Shown here one piece after another: positions 34,232 to 34,763 of a DNA stretch of 34,763 bases. This DNA comes from an uncultured Gammaproteobacteria bacterium (lineage in GTDB: Bacteria > Pseudomonadota > Gammaproteobacteria > UBA4575), in contig CALJEX010000034.1 in assembly GCA_938074525.1 (NCBI GenBank), positions 1 through 34,763 on the forward strand, read 5' to 3'. Numbering within the stretch: the stretch's first letter is position 1; every line of letters begins with the position of its first letter. The translations under genes were made by a program, and so were the position numbers. Below the pieces are notes generated by a model. The model saw only the letters and a list, made by a program, of their open reading frames with translations, did not search any database and was not told the origin of the DNA.

Positions 34232-34763
34232 ATGAAGCTATCCTCTAATATGGCTTTTTTAATATTTAATTTTCTTGGCTTGCAAATCACTTGGGCTGCA
34301 TGTGCATATGGTGCAACACATTCAATGCCAATGTTAGGCGTAATTGTGGGGCTAATTTATATTGCTTTACACATGCTGCTGACAAAAACGCGAAATCAAG
34401 ACTTATTAATATTATTAGCAGTTAGTGCAATAGGAATAAGCATCGACCACACAAACAGCTATTTAGGCTTAATATCATTTATAGATAACGATACTACGTT
34501 TCCAATGATTCCACTTTGGCTAGTCACTTTATGGATGGTATTTTCATTAATGCTGCCACATAGCTTAAATTGGTTAGGCAAAAATACTATGCTTGCTTTT
34601 TTTCTAGGCGGGCTTGGTGGCGCTAGCAGTTACTGGTTAGGGCATAAGCTTGGCGCTATAAGCTTATCTGAACCATTGCTACTAAGTATTGTAATTCTAT
34701 TTATTGAATGGGCAGTTATCTGTTGCGCTTCATACATTATATTAAACTTTATAAGACACAAGC
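34232..34763 (+). CDS. DUF2878 membrane protein, 3' partial
   Basis: The gene opens at ATG 34232, four bases after the CFA-like gene, and stays open to the window edge (177 codons). The product is a string of hydrophobic helices, about six visible, with DUF2878 features: an N-terminal FNFLGLQITWAACAYGA segment, DHTNSYLGLISF, PLWLVTLWMVFSLMLPHSLNWLG, and GGLGGASSYWLGHKLGA. DUF2878 proteins often belong to the same lipid operon in other proteobacteria. The last helix and the stop lie outside the window. Confidence 0.85.
   Translation, partial: MKLSSNMAFLIFNFLGLQITWAACAYGATHSMPMLGVIVGLIYIALHMLLTKTRNQDLLILLAVSAIGISIDHTNSYLGLISFIDNDTTFPMIPLWLVTLWMVFSLMLPHSLNWLGKNTMLAFFLGGLGGASSYWLGHKLGAISLSEPLLLSIVILFIEWAVICCASYIILNFIRHK

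Overview
The window looks like chromosomal DNA of a gammaproteobacterium with a fairly AT-rich genome. The evidence is the divergent gatCAB / mreBCD arrangement, RNase D whose catalytic residues fall on the Escherichia coli numbering, GreB, oligopeptidase B, PdxH, an IbaG-type BolA protein, DUF2835 and DUF4124 proteins, and a DsrC-family protein. I see no tRNA, rRNA, CRISPR array, insertion sequence or prophage. Non-coding gaps are short and several hold small palindromic repeats whose arms resemble ATTCCCG / CGGGAATGAC, so a REP- or MITE-like family seems scattered through this genome.

Layout. 1-3300: end of a DsrC-family gene, a C-terminally truncated SpvB/Tc-toxin-like secreted protein, and a small lipoprotein gene bracketed by two almost identical cloverleaf repeats. 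3349-9166: gatB-gatA-gatC on the minus strand (Glu/Asp-tRNA amidotransferase) and, divergent from it, mreB-mreC-mreD (rod-shape system); mreC appears to start at an AUA codon. 9309-12745: minus-strand drug/metabolite-type permease, dynamin-like GTPase and ChaN-family protein. 12777-14225: rnd and ibaG. 14269-14965: two monohaem cytochromes c. 15129-17977: a HExxH protein, an O-acetylhomoserine sulfhydrylase-type enzyme and a YheT-type hydrolase. 18032-22142: a TonB-dependent receptor remnant, an Arg-rich small protein, a duplicated methyltransferase-like protein, a DUF4124 protein, greB and two small unknowns. 22318-26820: TrmB-like methyltransferase, oligopeptidase B, a small unknown, pdxH, DUF2835 and a DCC-family protein. 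26838-28494: two-component system. 28666 to the window end: a tightly packed lipid-modification operon.

The most coherent system is at 26838-34763. An OmpR-type regulator and a histidine kinase with almost no periplasmic domain face an eight-gene operon: chalcone-isomerase-like protein, DUF3833 lipoprotein, NTF2-like protein, SDR, FAD amine-oxidase-like protein, DUF1365, cyclopropane-fatty-acid-synthase-like methyltransferase, and a DUF2878 membrane protein that runs off the window. Similar family sets belong to singlet-oxygen-responsive and furan-fatty-acid loci in other proteobacteria, usually with an RpoE/ChrR or MerR-type regulator. Here a two-component system and a perfect 32-bp palindrome occupy that position, which suggests, but does not prove, different control of membrane lipid modification.
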